A stretch of DNA of 10,119 nucleotides. Origin: Rhizorhabdus sp. GTDB taxonomy: Bacteria; Pseudomonadota; Alphaproteobacteria; Sphingomonadales; Sphingomonadaceae. The notes below the pieces were generated by a model. The model searched no databases, was not told where the DNA came from, and saw nothing but the letters and a program-made list of their open reading frames with translations. A program made the position numbers and the translations under genes. This document shows, piece by piece, positions 1 to 6,336 of this stretch; position 1 is the first letter of the stretch; the number at the start of each line of letters is the position of its first letter. Location of the stretch: the NCBI GenBank assembly GCA_004297635.1, contig SCUQ01000551.1:1-10119 (forward strand), written 5' to 3'.

Positions 1-1
1 A

Positions 2-616
2 GCGGACCTGCTGGCGATCGGCAGCCTCCACACCACCAAGGCCAATGAGGAAATCCTTCGCCAGGGCGATGAGGGCACCTCGTTGATCATCATCCTCGAC
101 GGCGTGGTGCGGGTGTCGATGGTGACGCCGAATGGCCGCGAGATCATCCTCGATTATGCCGAGGCCGGCGCCGTATTGGGCGAGATCGCGGTGCTGGACG
201 ATCAGCCCCGCACCGCATCGGCGATCGCGATGTGGGCGGGACGGGTGCTGCGCATCTCGCGCGCCCATTTTTTCGGTTTTATCGAGCGCAACCCGAAGGT
301 CGCGATCCGGCTGCTGCGCGAGATGGCACGGCGTCTGCGCGAAAGCGACATGACGATCGAGAGCGACCGCGCCTTCACCACTGGCCCTCGCCTCGCCCGC
401 TACCTCAAGCGGCTGACCGACCAGAAGGTCCATGGCACCCGCCTGACCCGCGACCTCAGCCAGTCCGAGCTGGGCAGCTTCGTCGGCATCAGCCGCGAGA
501 ATATCAACCGGCAGCTTGCCGCCTGGGCCAGCGAAGGCGTAATCGAACTGACCCAGGGCAAGATCCGGATCATCGATCCCGATTATCTGACCCAGATCGC
601 CGAAGCGGCCGATTAG
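2..616 (+). CDS. Crp/Fnr-family transcriptional regulator, 5' end missing
   Basis: A cytoplasmic DNA-binding regulator with an N-terminal cyclic-nucleotide-type sensor domain and a C-terminal winged helix-turn-helix. The reading frame is open to the window edge, giving 204 visible residues; family members are usually about 220-250, so the first few dozen are probably missing. A TTG at 83 is internal to the sensor domain and is not the start. Visible residues 1-85 form the beta-roll, with a phosphate-cassette-like GEIAVLDDQPRTAS (60-73): the Glu and Arg-Thr match the positions that hold cAMP in E. coli CRP (Glu-Arg-Ser). Residues about 88-118 form the dimer helix. Residues about 152-185 are the DNA-binding motif (LSQSELGSFVGISRENINRQL). 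No cysteine is present in the visible part, so an Fnr-type iron-sulfur sensor is unlikely. The effector and targets cannot be read from the sequence. It converges with the PRC-barrel gene, leaving 4 bp between the stop codons. Confidence 0.9.
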   Translation, partial: ADLLAIGSLHTTKANEEILRQGDEGTSLIIILDGVVRVSMVTPNGREIILDYAEAGAVLGEIAVLDDQPRTASAIAMWAGRVLRISRAHFFGFIERNPKVAIRLLREMARRLRESDMTIESDRAFTTGPRLARYLKRLTDQKVHGTRLTRDLSQSELGSFVGISRENINRQLAAWASEGVIELTQGKIRIIDPDYLTQIAEAAD

Positions 617-622
617 GCCGCT
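604..622. terminator. Hairpin spanning both convergent stop codons
   Basis: AGCGGCC (604-610), loop GATTA, GGCCGCT (616-622) is a perfect 7-bp stem. It includes the stop codon of the Crp/Fnr gene (614-616) and two bases of the stop codon of the PRC-barrel gene (621-623). There is no T-run on either side, so it is not a classical intrinsic terminator. It may serve as a weak two-way terminator or 3'-end stabiliser. It is the only terminator-like structure seen between the two genes. Confidence 0.4.
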
Positions 623-1031
623 ACATCCGCATCAGCCCGAAATACTGCCTGATCTCGACGTCATAGGTATCGTCGACCAGGCGGCGGTCCTCGTCGGGAT
701 GGTGCGGCGCGTCGCGCAGCTGATCCTCGGTCAGGTCGACCACATAGCCGCCCTTGTCGGCCTCATAATCGAGCATTTCCCAGGGCAGGGGGTAGACGTG
801 CGAGCCGATTCCCAGGAAGCCGCCAAACGCCATCTCGGCATATTGCGCCATGCCGGTCCGCTTATCGACCAGGAAGCGCTTCACCGTGCCGATCCGCTCG
901 CCAGCCATATCGTAGACGGCGGTGCCTTCCACCCGATCGGATTCGATCAGCGCGCGGGGCGGGCGATTCGCGGCCGGCTCCGGCCCGTCGACGCCGGCCA
1001 GCATGTCGCCTTCGCGATTGACATCATCCAT
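621..1031 (-). CDS. PRC-barrel domain protein, probable general-stress protein
   Basis: A 136-residue soluble protein with no signal peptide or membrane segment. Residues about 26-108 match a PRC-barrel domain (a small beta-barrel first described in the photosynthetic reaction-centre H subunit and in the RNA-processing protein RimM). Markers are the opening ALIESDRVEGTAVYD, the turn GERIGTVKRFLVDK, HVYPLPWEMLDY at 78-89 and GGYVVDLTEDQL at 94-105. The ends are acidic and probably flexible; the C-terminal DVEIRQYFGL is typical of stand-alone alphaproteobacterial members. The biochemical role of these short proteins is unknown. The ATG at 1029-1031 is supported by a strong Shine-Dalgarno (GAGGAG, complement of 1039-1044). 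An EcfG-like promoter about 30 bp upstream suggests control by the general stress response. The gene is divergent from trpF and convergent with the Crp/Fnr gene. Confidence 0.88.
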   Translation of the reverse strand: MDDVNREGDMLAGVDGPEPAANRPPRALIESDRVEGTAVYDMAGERIGTVKRFLVDKRTGMAQYAEMAFGGFLGIGSHVYPLPWEMLDYEADKGGYVVDLTEDQLRDAPHHPDEDRRLVDDTYDVEIRQYFGLMRM

Positions 1032-1060
1032 GTCAGCTCTCCTCTTCCGTTATGATCGCC

Positions 1061-1086
1061 AACGAAGGCCGCGGCGGTACGGTTCA
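1061..1086 (-). promoter_or_regulatory. EcfG-like (general stress sigma factor) promoter of the PRC-barrel gene
   Basis: On the minus strand the sequence reads TGAAC (1086-1082), 17 bases, then CGTT (1064-1061). The alphaproteobacterial EcfG promoter is GGAAC-N16/17-CGTT, so eight of nine fixed bases match at an accepted spacing. The -10 element ends 29 bp before the ATG. That leaves a leader of about 20 nt which just holds the Shine-Dalgarno. Short PRC-barrel genes are known members of EcfG regulons. The motif is short, so chance occurrence is possible. Confidence 0.5.
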
Positions 1087-1163
1087 GCGCGCGACGAAAG
1101 ATTACAGAGCGGCAACATCGCCCGGCCCCGGACCCGCTTTTCCCGCAAAGACAGGCTGCCGGG

Positions 1164-1192
1164 TTGACCTTCGCCCGCCACAGGCCGAAACG
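1164..1192 (+). promoter_or_regulatory. Possible trpF operon promoter
   Basis: TTGACC (1164-1169) is a good -35 hexamer. At 17 bp spacing the -10 would be GAAACG (1187-1192), which is poor. If used, transcription would start at or next to the trpF ATG, giving a leaderless or nearly leaderless message. That would fit the absence of a Shine-Dalgarno. No trp leader peptide or attenuator hairpin was seen in 1032-1199. Confidence 0.25.
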
Positions 1193-1199
1193 CCCACCC

Positions 1200-1844
1200 A
1201 TGCAGCGCGTGACCGCCAAGATCTGCGGGCTTTCGACGCCGGAGACGGTGGACGCGGCCATTAGCCATGGCGCCAGCCATGTCGGCTTCGTCTTCTTCGC
1301 GAAGAGCCCGCGCAATGTCGCGGCCGATCAGGCGCGCGCGCTCACCCTCAGGGTGCCCGATCATGTCGGCAAGGTCGGGATATTCGTCGATGCCGACGAT
1401 GAGGCGATCGACCAGGCGATCCGGATCGGCGGGATCGACACGCTCCAGCTGCACGGCAGGGAGGCGCCCGAACGGCTGGTGGCGCTGCGGGCACGGCATC
1501 CGGGAATCGGATTGTGGAAGGCGATCCCGATCCGCGCCCGGGCCGATCTGGACGCAGCCAAGCGCTATCGTCCGGTGGCCGATATCATCCTCTATGATGC
1601 CAAGACACCCGAGGGAACCCTGCCCGGCGGCATGGGGCTGCGCTTCGACTGGGCCCTGCTCGACGGCTTCGCCCATCCCCAGCGCTGGGCGCTGTCGGGG
1701 GGCATCGACGCGGGCAATGTCGCCGATGCGGCGGGGCGGACCGGCGCGCGGCTGATCGACACATCGTCGGGCGTCGAAACCGCGCCGGGCATCAAGGATG
1801 TGGACAAGATCGCCAGCTTCCTTCAACGGATCGCCGCATTATGA
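1200..1844 (+). CDS. trpF: Phosphoribosylanthranilate isomerase
   Basis: Catalyses the Amadori rearrangement of N-(5-phosphoribosyl)anthranilate to CdRP, the third step of tryptophan synthesis from chorismate; cytoplasmic (beta/alpha)8 barrel. With the ATG at 1200 it has 214 residues, normal for a monofunctional TrpF. The general-base cysteine is in AKICG (Cys9). The general-acid aspartate is in YDAK (Asp133). The phosphate-binding strands are LSGGID (165-170) and DTSSGVE (187-193). [11 protein letters not shown] (141-151) is the usual active-site loop. A TTG at 1164 would add 12 residues with no resemblance to the family, and a GTG at 1209 would remove three; ATG at 1200 is preferred although it has no clear Shine-Dalgarno. 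The stop overlaps the trpB start as ATGA. First gene of the trpFBA-accD cluster. Confidence 0.96.
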   Translation: MQRVTAKICGLSTPETVDAAISHGASHVGFVFFAKSPRNVAADQARALTLRVPDHVGKVGIFVDADDEAIDQAIRIGGIDTLQLHGREAPERLVALRARHPGIGLWKAIPIRARADLDAAKRYRPVADIILYDAKTPEGTLPGGMGLRFDWALLDGFAHPQRWALSGGIDAGNVADAAGRTGARLIDTSSGVETAPGIKDVDKIASFLQRIAAL

Positions 1845-3070
1845 CCGCATCGAATCCCAGCATCCGGCCCAATACGCTGCGCAGCGGCCCCGACGAGAGC
1901 GGCCATTTCGGCCCCTATGGCGGGCGTTACGTCAGCGAGACGCTGATGCCGCTGATCCTCGACCTCGAGCGTGAGTATCGCGCGGCGCAGGCCGATCCGG
2001 CGTTCAAGGCCGAATTCGACGATCTGATGACCCATTATGTCGGCCGGCCCAGTCCGCTCTATTTCGCCGAGCGGCTGACCGAGCATCTGGGCGGCGCGAA
2101 AATCTATCTGAAGCGCGAGGAGCTGAATCACACCGGCGCGCACAAGATCAACAATTGCATCGGCCAGATCCTGCTCGCCCGCCGCATGGGCAAGACCCGG
2201 ATCATCGCCGAGACCGGCGCGGGATCGCATGGCGTGGCGACCGCCACCGTTGCGGCGCGCTTCGGCCTGCCCTGCACGATCTTCATGGGCGCGGTCGATG
2301 TCGAGCGGCAGCAGCCCAATGTGTTCCGCATGAAGCTGCTCGGCGCCGAGGTGGTGCCCGTCACGTCCGGCGCGCAGACGCTGAAGGACGCGCTCAACGA
2401 GGCGCTGCGCGACTGGGTCGCGAACGTTCACGACACCTTCTACATCATCGGCACCGTCGCCGGGCCGCACCCCTATCCCGAGCTGGTCCGCGATTTTCAG
2501 TCGATCATCGGCCAGGAAGCGCGCGAGCAGATTCTTGCCGCCGAAGGTCGGCTGCCCGATCTTCTGGTCGCGGCGGTCGGCGGCGGCTCGAACGCGATCG
2601 GCCTGTTCCATCCCTTCCTCGACGATGCGTCGGTGAAGATGATCGGTGCCGAGGCGGCGGGCTATGGCATCGACAGCGGCAAGCATGCCTCCAGCCTTGC
2701 CGGTGGATCCCCCGGCGTGCTCCACGGCAACCGGACCTACCTGCTCCAGGACGATGACGGCCAGATCACCGAGGCGCATTCGATCTCGGCCGGGCTCGAC
2801 TATCCCGGCATCGGCCCCGAGCATAGCTGGCTCCACGATATCGGCCGGGTCGAATATCAGCCCGTCACCGATGACGAGGCGGTCGCCAGCTTCCAGCTGC
2901 TGGCCAAGCTCGAAGGCATCATCCCGGCGCTGGAGACCGCACATGCGCTGGCGGTGGTGGAGAAGGTCGCGCCGACCATGGCGCGCGACCAGATCATCAT
3001 CATCAACCTGTCCGGCCGCGGCGACAAGGACATCCCCACCATCGCCAAGGCGCAGGGGGTGACGATATGA
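1841..3070 (+). CDS. trpB: Tryptophan synthase beta chain
   Basis: PLP-dependent subunit that condenses indole, channelled from TrpA, with L-serine to give L-tryptophan; works as an alpha2-beta2 complex in the cytoplasm. 409 residues, normal length for TrpB1. The PLP lysine is Lys102 in GAHKINN, the catalytic glutamate Glu124 in AETGAG, and the cofactor-phosphate loop GGGSN is at 247-251. The N-terminal [15 protein letters not shown] (21-35) is the usual opening, and LSGRGDKDI near the end is conserved. One oddity: the substrate-carboxylate loop reads AETGAGSHG, with Ser129 where most TrpB proteins have Gln. The gene begins within the trpF stop and ends within the trpA start (both ATGA), so coupled translation and balanced alpha/beta output are likely. 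Confidence 0.98.
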   Translation: MTASNPSIRPNTLRSGPDESGHFGPYGGRYVSETLMPLILDLEREYRAAQADPAFKAEFDDLMTHYVGRPSPLYFAERLTEHLGGAKIYLKREELNHTGAHKINNCIGQILLARRMGKTRIIAETGAGSHGVATATVAARFGLPCTIFMGAVDVERQQPNVFRMKLLGAEVVPVTSGAQTLKDALNEALRDWVANVHDTFYIIGTVAGPHPYPELVRDFQSIIGQEAREQILAAEGRLPDLLVAAVGGGSNAIGLFHPFLDDASVKMIGAEAAGYGIDSGKHASSLAGGSPGVLHGNRTYLLQDDDGQITEAHSISAGLDYPGIGPEHSWLHDIGRVEYQPVTDDEAVASFQLLAKLEGIIPALETAHALAVVEKVAPTMARDQIIIINLSGRGDKDIPTIAKAQGVTI

Positions 3071-3882
3071 CCCGCCTCGCCGACAGCTTCGCCCGCAGCC
3101 GTGCCGAGGGCCGCGCCGCGCTCATCGCCTTCGTCACCGGCGGCGATCCGACGCCCGCTGCGACCGGGGCGATCCTCGATGCGCTGGTCGAAGGCGGCGC
3201 CGACGTGATCGAGCTGGGCATGCCGTTCACCGACCCGATGGCCGATGGCCCGGCGATCCAGCGCGCCAATCTGCGCGCGCTGGCGGCGGGCACCACCACC
3301 AACGACCTGCTCGCGATCGCCACCGCCTTCCGCGTCCGTCACCCTCAGGTGCCGCTGGTGCTGATGGGCTATGCCAACCCGATGGTCCGGCGCGGGGCGG
3401 AGTGGTTCGCGGCCGAAGCCGCCCGTGCCGGGGTCGATGGCGTGATCTGCGTCGATATCCCGCCCGAGGCCGATGGCGCGCTCGGCCCGGCGCTGCGGGC
3501 GGCCGGGATCGACCTGATCCGCCTCGCCACCCCCACCACCGATGCCGCGCGCCTGCCCGCGGTGCTCGATGGCGCCTCGGGCTTTCTCTATTATGTGTCT
3601 GTCGCCGGGATCACCGGCACGCAGCAGGCCGGTCAGGCGAGCATCGAGACGGCGGTCGCGCGCTTCAAGGCGGCGACCGACCTTCCCGTCGCGGTCGGCT
3701 TCGGCGTGCGCGGCCCCGAGCAGGCCGAGGCGATCGGCCGGGTCGCCGATGGCGTCGTCGTCGGTTCGGCGATCGTCGACCTGATCGCCGAGCATGGCGC
3801 CCAGGCCGCCGGTCCGGTCCGTGAATTCATCTCCACCCTCAGCGCCGCCGTGAAGCGCGCCGCCAAGGAGAAGGCCGCATGA
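3067..3882 (+). CDS. trpA: Tryptophan synthase alpha chain
   Basis: Cleaves indole-3-glycerol phosphate to indole and glyceraldehyde-3-phosphate; partner of TrpB. 271 residues, a single (beta/alpha)8 barrel. The catalytic acids are Glu49 (VIELGMPF) and Asp60 (DPMADGP), at the same numbers as in the Salmonella enzyme. The phosphate site is made by GFGV (211-214) and GSAIVD (233-238), and [12 protein letters not shown] (175-186) is the conserved loop-6 region. The C-terminus is a lysine- and alanine-rich tail. A good Shine-Dalgarno (AGGGGG) lies inside the end of trpB. The gene starts in the trpB stop and its own stop overlaps the accD start. Confidence 0.98.
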   Translation: MTRLADSFARSRAEGRAALIAFVTGGDPTPAATGAILDALVEGGADVIELGMPFTDPMADGPAIQRANLRALAAGTTTNDLLAIATAFRVRHPQVPLVLMGYANPMVRRGAEWFAAEAARAGVDGVICVDIPPEADGALGPALRAAGIDLIRLATPTTDAARLPAVLDGASGFLYYVSVAGITGTQQAGQASIETAVARFKAATDLPVAVGFGVRGPEQAEAIGRVADGVVVGSAIVDLIAEHGAQAAGPVREFISTLSAAVKRAAKEKAA

Positions 3883-4733
3883 GCTGGCTCGATCGTGTCC
3901 GCAAGAAGATCCCGTTCATCGCCAAGCGCGATTCGCCCGACAATCTCTGGCACAAATGCCCCGCCTGCCAGCAGATGATCTTCGCCAAGGAATATGAGGC
4001 GAACCTGTCGGTCTGCCCGAAGTGCGAGCATCATGGCCGCATCGGCCCCGATGCGCGCTTCGACCAGCTGTTCGACAATGGCGTCTATACGCCGCTGCCC
4101 AATCCGCAGGTACGCGAGGACCCGCTCAAATTCCGCGATTCGAAGCGCTATGCCGACCGTATCCGCGAAGCCCGCTCCAAGACTGGCGAACAGGACGCGC
4201 TGATCAACGCGCGCGGCACGATCGAGGGCTTCAGGGCGGTGGTCGGTGTCCAGGATTTCGCCTTCATGGGCGGATCGATGGGCCTGTCGGTCGGCGCGGC
4301 CTTCGTCGCCGGGGTGCAGGCGGCGATCGCCGACAAATGCCCCTATATCATTTTCACGGCGGCCGGCGGCGCGCGCATGCAGGAGGGTATCCTCTCGCTG
4401 ATGCAGATGCCGAAGACGACGGTGGCCGTCGCCCAGCTGCGCGAGGCGGGCCTGCCCTATATCGTCGTGATGACCGATCCGACCACGGGCGGCGTCACCG
4501 CCTCCTACGCGATGCTCGGCGATATCCAGATTTCCGAACCGGGCGCGCTGATCGGCTTCGCCGGCCAGCGCGTGATCGAGCAGACGATCCGCGAGAAGCT
4601 GCCCGAAGGCTTCCAGCGCGCCGAATATCTGCTCGATCACGGCATGCTCGACATGGTGGTGAAGCGCCACGACCTGCGGGCCGAGCTGGCCCGGCTGATC
4701 GATTATCTGTGCCCGGGGAAAAAGGCGGCGTGA
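3879..4733 (+). CDS. accD: Acetyl-CoA carboxylase carboxyltransferase subunit beta
   Basis: Together with AccA it moves the carboxyl group from carboxybiotin on AccB to acetyl-CoA, forming malonyl-CoA for fatty acid synthesis. 284 residues. An N-terminal four-cysteine zinc ribbon is complete: Cys27, Cys30, Cys46, Cys49 (CPAC...CPKC). The crotonase-fold carboxyltransferase domain follows from about residue 85, with [11 protein letters not shown] (129-139), GGARMQEG (163-170) and [15 protein letters not shown] (201-215). The start is fixed by a strong AAGGAG at 3865-3870, inside trpA and 8 nt before the ATG, and by the ATGA overlap. Placement after trpA is a conserved alphaproteobacterial arrangement. 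It ties malonyl-CoA supply to the same transcript as tryptophan synthase. A hairpin element begins 3 bp after its stop. Confidence 0.98.
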   Translation: MSWLDRVRKKIPFIAKRDSPDNLWHKCPACQQMIFAKEYEANLSVCPKCEHHGRIGPDARFDQLFDNGVYTPLPNPQVREDPLKFRDSKRYADRIREARSKTGEQDALINARGTIEGFRAVVGVQDFAFMGGSMGLSVGAAFVAGVQAAIADKCPYIIFTAAGGARMQEGILSLMQMPKTTVAVAQLREAGLPYIVVMTDPTTGGVTASYAMLGDIQISEPGALIGFAGQRVIEQTIREKLPEGFQRAEYLLDHGMLDMVVKRHDLRAELARLIDYLCPGKKAA

Positions 4734-4736
4734 CCA

Positions 4737-4764
4737 GCTCCCCTCCCTGCCAAGGGAGGGGAGC
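4737..4764 (+). repeat. Hairpin 1 after accD
   Basis: GCTCCCCTCCCT (4737-4748), loop GCCA, AGGGAGGGGAGC (4753-4764): a perfect 12-bp GC-rich stem 3 bp after the accD stop. It is positioned to protect the 3' end of the trpFBA-accD message or to cause pausing. Its 5' arm could instead pair with the far end of the element at 4921-4933. Confidence 0.75.
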
Positions 4765-4782
4765 GATGCTCCGGCTGAGGTC

Positions 4783-4803
4783 GGAATTGCTCCCAGCAAT
4801 TCC
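4783..4803 (+). repeat. Hairpin 2
   Basis: GGAATTGCT (4783-4791), loop CCC, AGCAATTCC (4795-4803): a perfect 9-bp stem with a 3-nt loop. It directly abuts hairpin 3. Confidence 0.7.
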
Positions 4804-4828
4804 TCGGCCATGCTGGGGGCATGGCCGA
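4804..4828 (+). repeat. Hairpin 3
   Basis: TCGGCCATGC (4804-4813), loop TGGGG, GCATGGCCGA (4819-4828): a perfect 10-bp stem with no base between it and hairpin 2, so the two could stack coaxially. Confidence 0.7.
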
Positions 4829-4846
4829 CCTTATCCGGATCATCGC

Positions 4847-4878
4847 TGGTGGGTTACGCCGCAGGGTGTGGCCCACCG
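4847..4878 (+). repeat. Hairpin 4, held partly by G-U pairs
   Basis: The arms 4847-4860 and 4865-4878 enclose the loop GCAG (4861-4864). Outer pairs GGTGGG/CCCACC (4848-4853 with 4872-4877) are perfect. The inner part continues through A-U, C-G and G-C pairs plus T-G wobbles at 4854/4871, 4855/4870 and 4858/4867. The outermost pair 4847/4878 is also a wobble. The wobbles pair only when the + strand is the RNA, which fits a structure acting in the accD-folC transcript. Confidence 0.55.
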
Positions 4879-4941
4879 ATTTGCCACTGTTCGCGGCCTG
4901 ACCCACCCCAACCGCTCTCTTGGCAGGCAGGGGCTTTTCTG

Positions 4942-6267
4942 ATGCCCGACCACGCCATGTCCACCGATCCCGCCGTGCAGGCGCAGCTCGACCGGCTTTC
5001 CCTGCTGTCGCCGGGCGCCGATATATTGGGGCTCGATCGGATCGCGCGGCTCTGCGCCCGGCTCGGCAATCCGGAGCGCCGCCTGCCCCCCGTCCTCCAT
5101 GTGGCGGGGACCAACGGCAAGGGCTCGACCTGCGCCTATCTGCGCGCGGCGATCGAAGCGGCGGGGATGTCGGCGCACGTCTTCACCAGCCCGCATCTCG
5201 TCCGCTTCAACGAGCGGATTCGGGTCGCGGGCAACCTGATCGAGGACCGGGCCCTCGCTTCCCTGCTTGGCGAGGTTCTCGATGCCGGCGGCGACATCGG
5301 CGCGAGCTTCTTCGAGGTGACGACGGCGGTTGCGCTGCTCGCCTTCAGCCGCACCCCCGCCGATGCCTGCATCGTCGAAGTGGGGCTGGGCGGCCGGCTC
5401 GACGCGACCAACATCATCGCGGCGCCGGCGATCTGCGGCATCGCCCAGCTCGGGCTCGATCATCAGAGCTTCCTCGGCGACACGATCGAGGCGATCGCCG
5501 GGGAAAAGGCCGGCATCGCCAAGGCCGGCGTGCCGATCGTCACCCTCCATTATCCCGCGACCGTCGCCAACCGGGTGGGCGAGGTGATCGCGGCGGCCGG
5601 CGCGACCTGGCACGTCAAGGGCGGCAGCTGGGACGCCGCCGCCTATCAGGGCCGGCTCCATTATCGCGACACGCAGGGCAAGCTCGATCTGCCTTTGCCG
5701 GGCCTTGCGGGGGAGCATCAGGCGATGAACGCCGCCCTGGCCGTGGCGATGCTGCGCCATCAGTCGGCGGTCGACGTGCCGCCGGCGGCGCTGCGCGCGG
5801 CGATGGGCTGGGCCGACTGGCCGGCGCGCCTCCAGCATCTGCGCGATGGCGAGCTGGTCGGGATGCTGCCGCCCGGATCGGATCTGTGGGTCGATGGCGG
5901 CCACAACCCGTCGGCGGGGCGGGTCATCGGCGATTTCCTGCGCGGCGCGGTCGCGCCCGATCGGCCGCTCCACATCGTCATGGGCCTGCTCGAAAACAAG
6001 GATGCCGGGGGCTTTCTGGCGGCGATGGGGCGGCTTCCCGCCCGCTTCCATATGGTGCCGGTGCCCGGCCATGCCCATCATGATCCGGCGACCCTCGCCG
6101 AAATCGCGCGCCTCGCCGGCTTCACGGCGGCGCCGGCGGCGACGGTCGAGGGTGCGCTGGCGATGATCGCGGCCGAGCAGAGCGTCACGCCGCCGGTCGT
6201 CCTGGTCGGCGGATCGCTCTATCTGGCGGGGCGGGTGCTGGACGCCAATGGAACGGTTATCGACTGA
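4942..6267 (+). CDS. folC: Dihydrofolate synthase / folylpolyglutamate synthase
   Basis: ATP-dependent Mur-ligase-family enzyme that adds L-glutamate to dihydropteroate and then further glutamates to folates. 441 residues from the ATG at 4942. The P-loop is HVAGTNGKGST (53-63). SPHLVRFNERI (83-93) is the conserved folate/metal region. EVGLGGRLDATN (146-157), GEKAGI (187-192) with the lysine usually carbamylated, and DGGHNP (318-323) at the C-terminal domain are all present. The start at 4942 has AGGGG (4929-4933) 8 nt upstream. The frame is open back to 4810, but that stretch runs through the hairpin element. An ATG at 4957 has no ribosome site. It follows accD on the same strand as in many alphaproteobacteria. 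No terminator is visible after its stop. Confidence 0.96.
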   Translation: MPDHAMSTDPAVQAQLDRLSLLSPGADILGLDRIARLCARLGNPERRLPPVLHVAGTNGKGSTCAYLRAAIEAAGMSAHVFTSPHLVRFNERIRVAGNLIEDRALASLLGEVLDAGGDIGASFFEVTTAVALLAFSRTPADACIVEVGLGGRLDATNIIAAPAICGIAQLGLDHQSFLGDTIEAIAGEKAGIAKAGVPIVTLHYPATVANRVGEVIAAAGATWHVKGGSWDAAAYQGRLHYRDTQGKLDLPLPGLAGEHQAMNAALAVAMLRHQSAVDVPPAALRAAMGWADWPARLQHLRDGELVGMLPPGSDLWVDGGHNPSAGRVIGDFLRGAVAPDRPLHIVMGLLENKDAGGFLAAMGRLPARFHMVPVPGHAHHDPATLAEIARLAGFTAAPAATVEGALAMIAAEQSVTPPVVLVGGSLYLAGRVLDANGTVID

Positions 6268-6274
6268 GCGCTTT

Positions 6275-6293
6275 ATTGCGATTGACTTGCAAT
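6275..6293. promoter_or_regulatory. 19-bp dyad resembling a Fur-type operator
   Basis: ATTGCGATTGACTTGCAAT is an imperfect palindrome: seven of nine base pairs around the centre are symmetrical, with perfect ATTGC/GCAAT ends. It lies in an AT-rich patch between folC and the small cysteine-rich gene, 43 bp before that gene's start codon. Length and half-sites resemble sphingomonad Fur boxes of the AATGCGA-type as I recall them. It overlaps a TTGACT (6282-6287) that could be a -35 element, though no good -10 is present at normal spacing. Another dimeric regulator could use the site. Confidence 0.4.
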
Positions 6294-6303
6294 AGCATAA
6301 ATG

Positions 6304-6328
6304 CTCTTCTCGCTCCTGCCGAGAGGAG
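6304..6328 (+). promoter_or_regulatory. Hairpin that buries the Shine-Dalgarno of the next gene
   Basis: Bases 6304-6312 pair with 6320-6328 (nine pairs, one of them G-U) around the loop CTCCTGC (6313-6319). The 3' arm is exactly GAGAGGAG plus one base, which is the ribosome binding site 8 nt before the ATG at 6337. Folding would hide the site, so translation of the small gene may be conditional. The loop CTCCT could also pair with the same AGGAG, giving an alternative closed form. Confidence 0.5.
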
Positions 6329-6336
6329 AAAGAGTC

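Larger units (their letters stand above)
4737..4935 (+). repeat. Array of four hairpins, mosaic intergenic repeat element
   Basis: The 208-bp gap between accD and folC has no convincing gene and is almost filled by four hairpins in a row: 4737-4764, 4783-4803, 4804-4828 and 4847-4878. The ends are near inverted repeats: CCCCTCCCTGCCA (4740-4752) and TGGCAGGCAGGGG (4921-4933) are complementary at 12 of 13 positions. Runs such as CTCCCCTCCC, GGTGGGTTACGCC and ACCCACCCCAACC are of the kind I recall from dispersed intergenic palindromes in alphaproteobacteria. It may be a REP/MITE-like element, an RNA stabiliser that separates accD from folC output, or both. No T-run follows any stem, so it is not an obvious terminator. 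A reading frame from 4810 into folC crosses part of it but looks non-coding. Confidence 0.7.

Noticed and set aside
1032..1199. Search for a trp leader peptide or attenuator before trpF
   Set aside because: No short frame with adjacent tryptophan codons and no terminator/antiterminator pair was found.
1050..1826. 258-codon frame opposite trpF, and similar frames opposite trpB, trpA and accD
   Set aside because: All are out-of-frame or antisense shadows of well-identified genes, with no ribosome sites or conserved motifs.
2994..3004. Short ATC repeat in trpB
   Set aside because: Encodes the conserved run of isoleucines in a beta strand of TrpB ([10 protein letters not shown]); not a regulatory or unstable repeat.
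4810..4941. N-terminal extension of FolC from an upstream ATG
   Set aside because: The extra 44 codons run through the hairpin element, match nothing in FolC and contain no normal start context; ATG at 4942 has a ribosome site.
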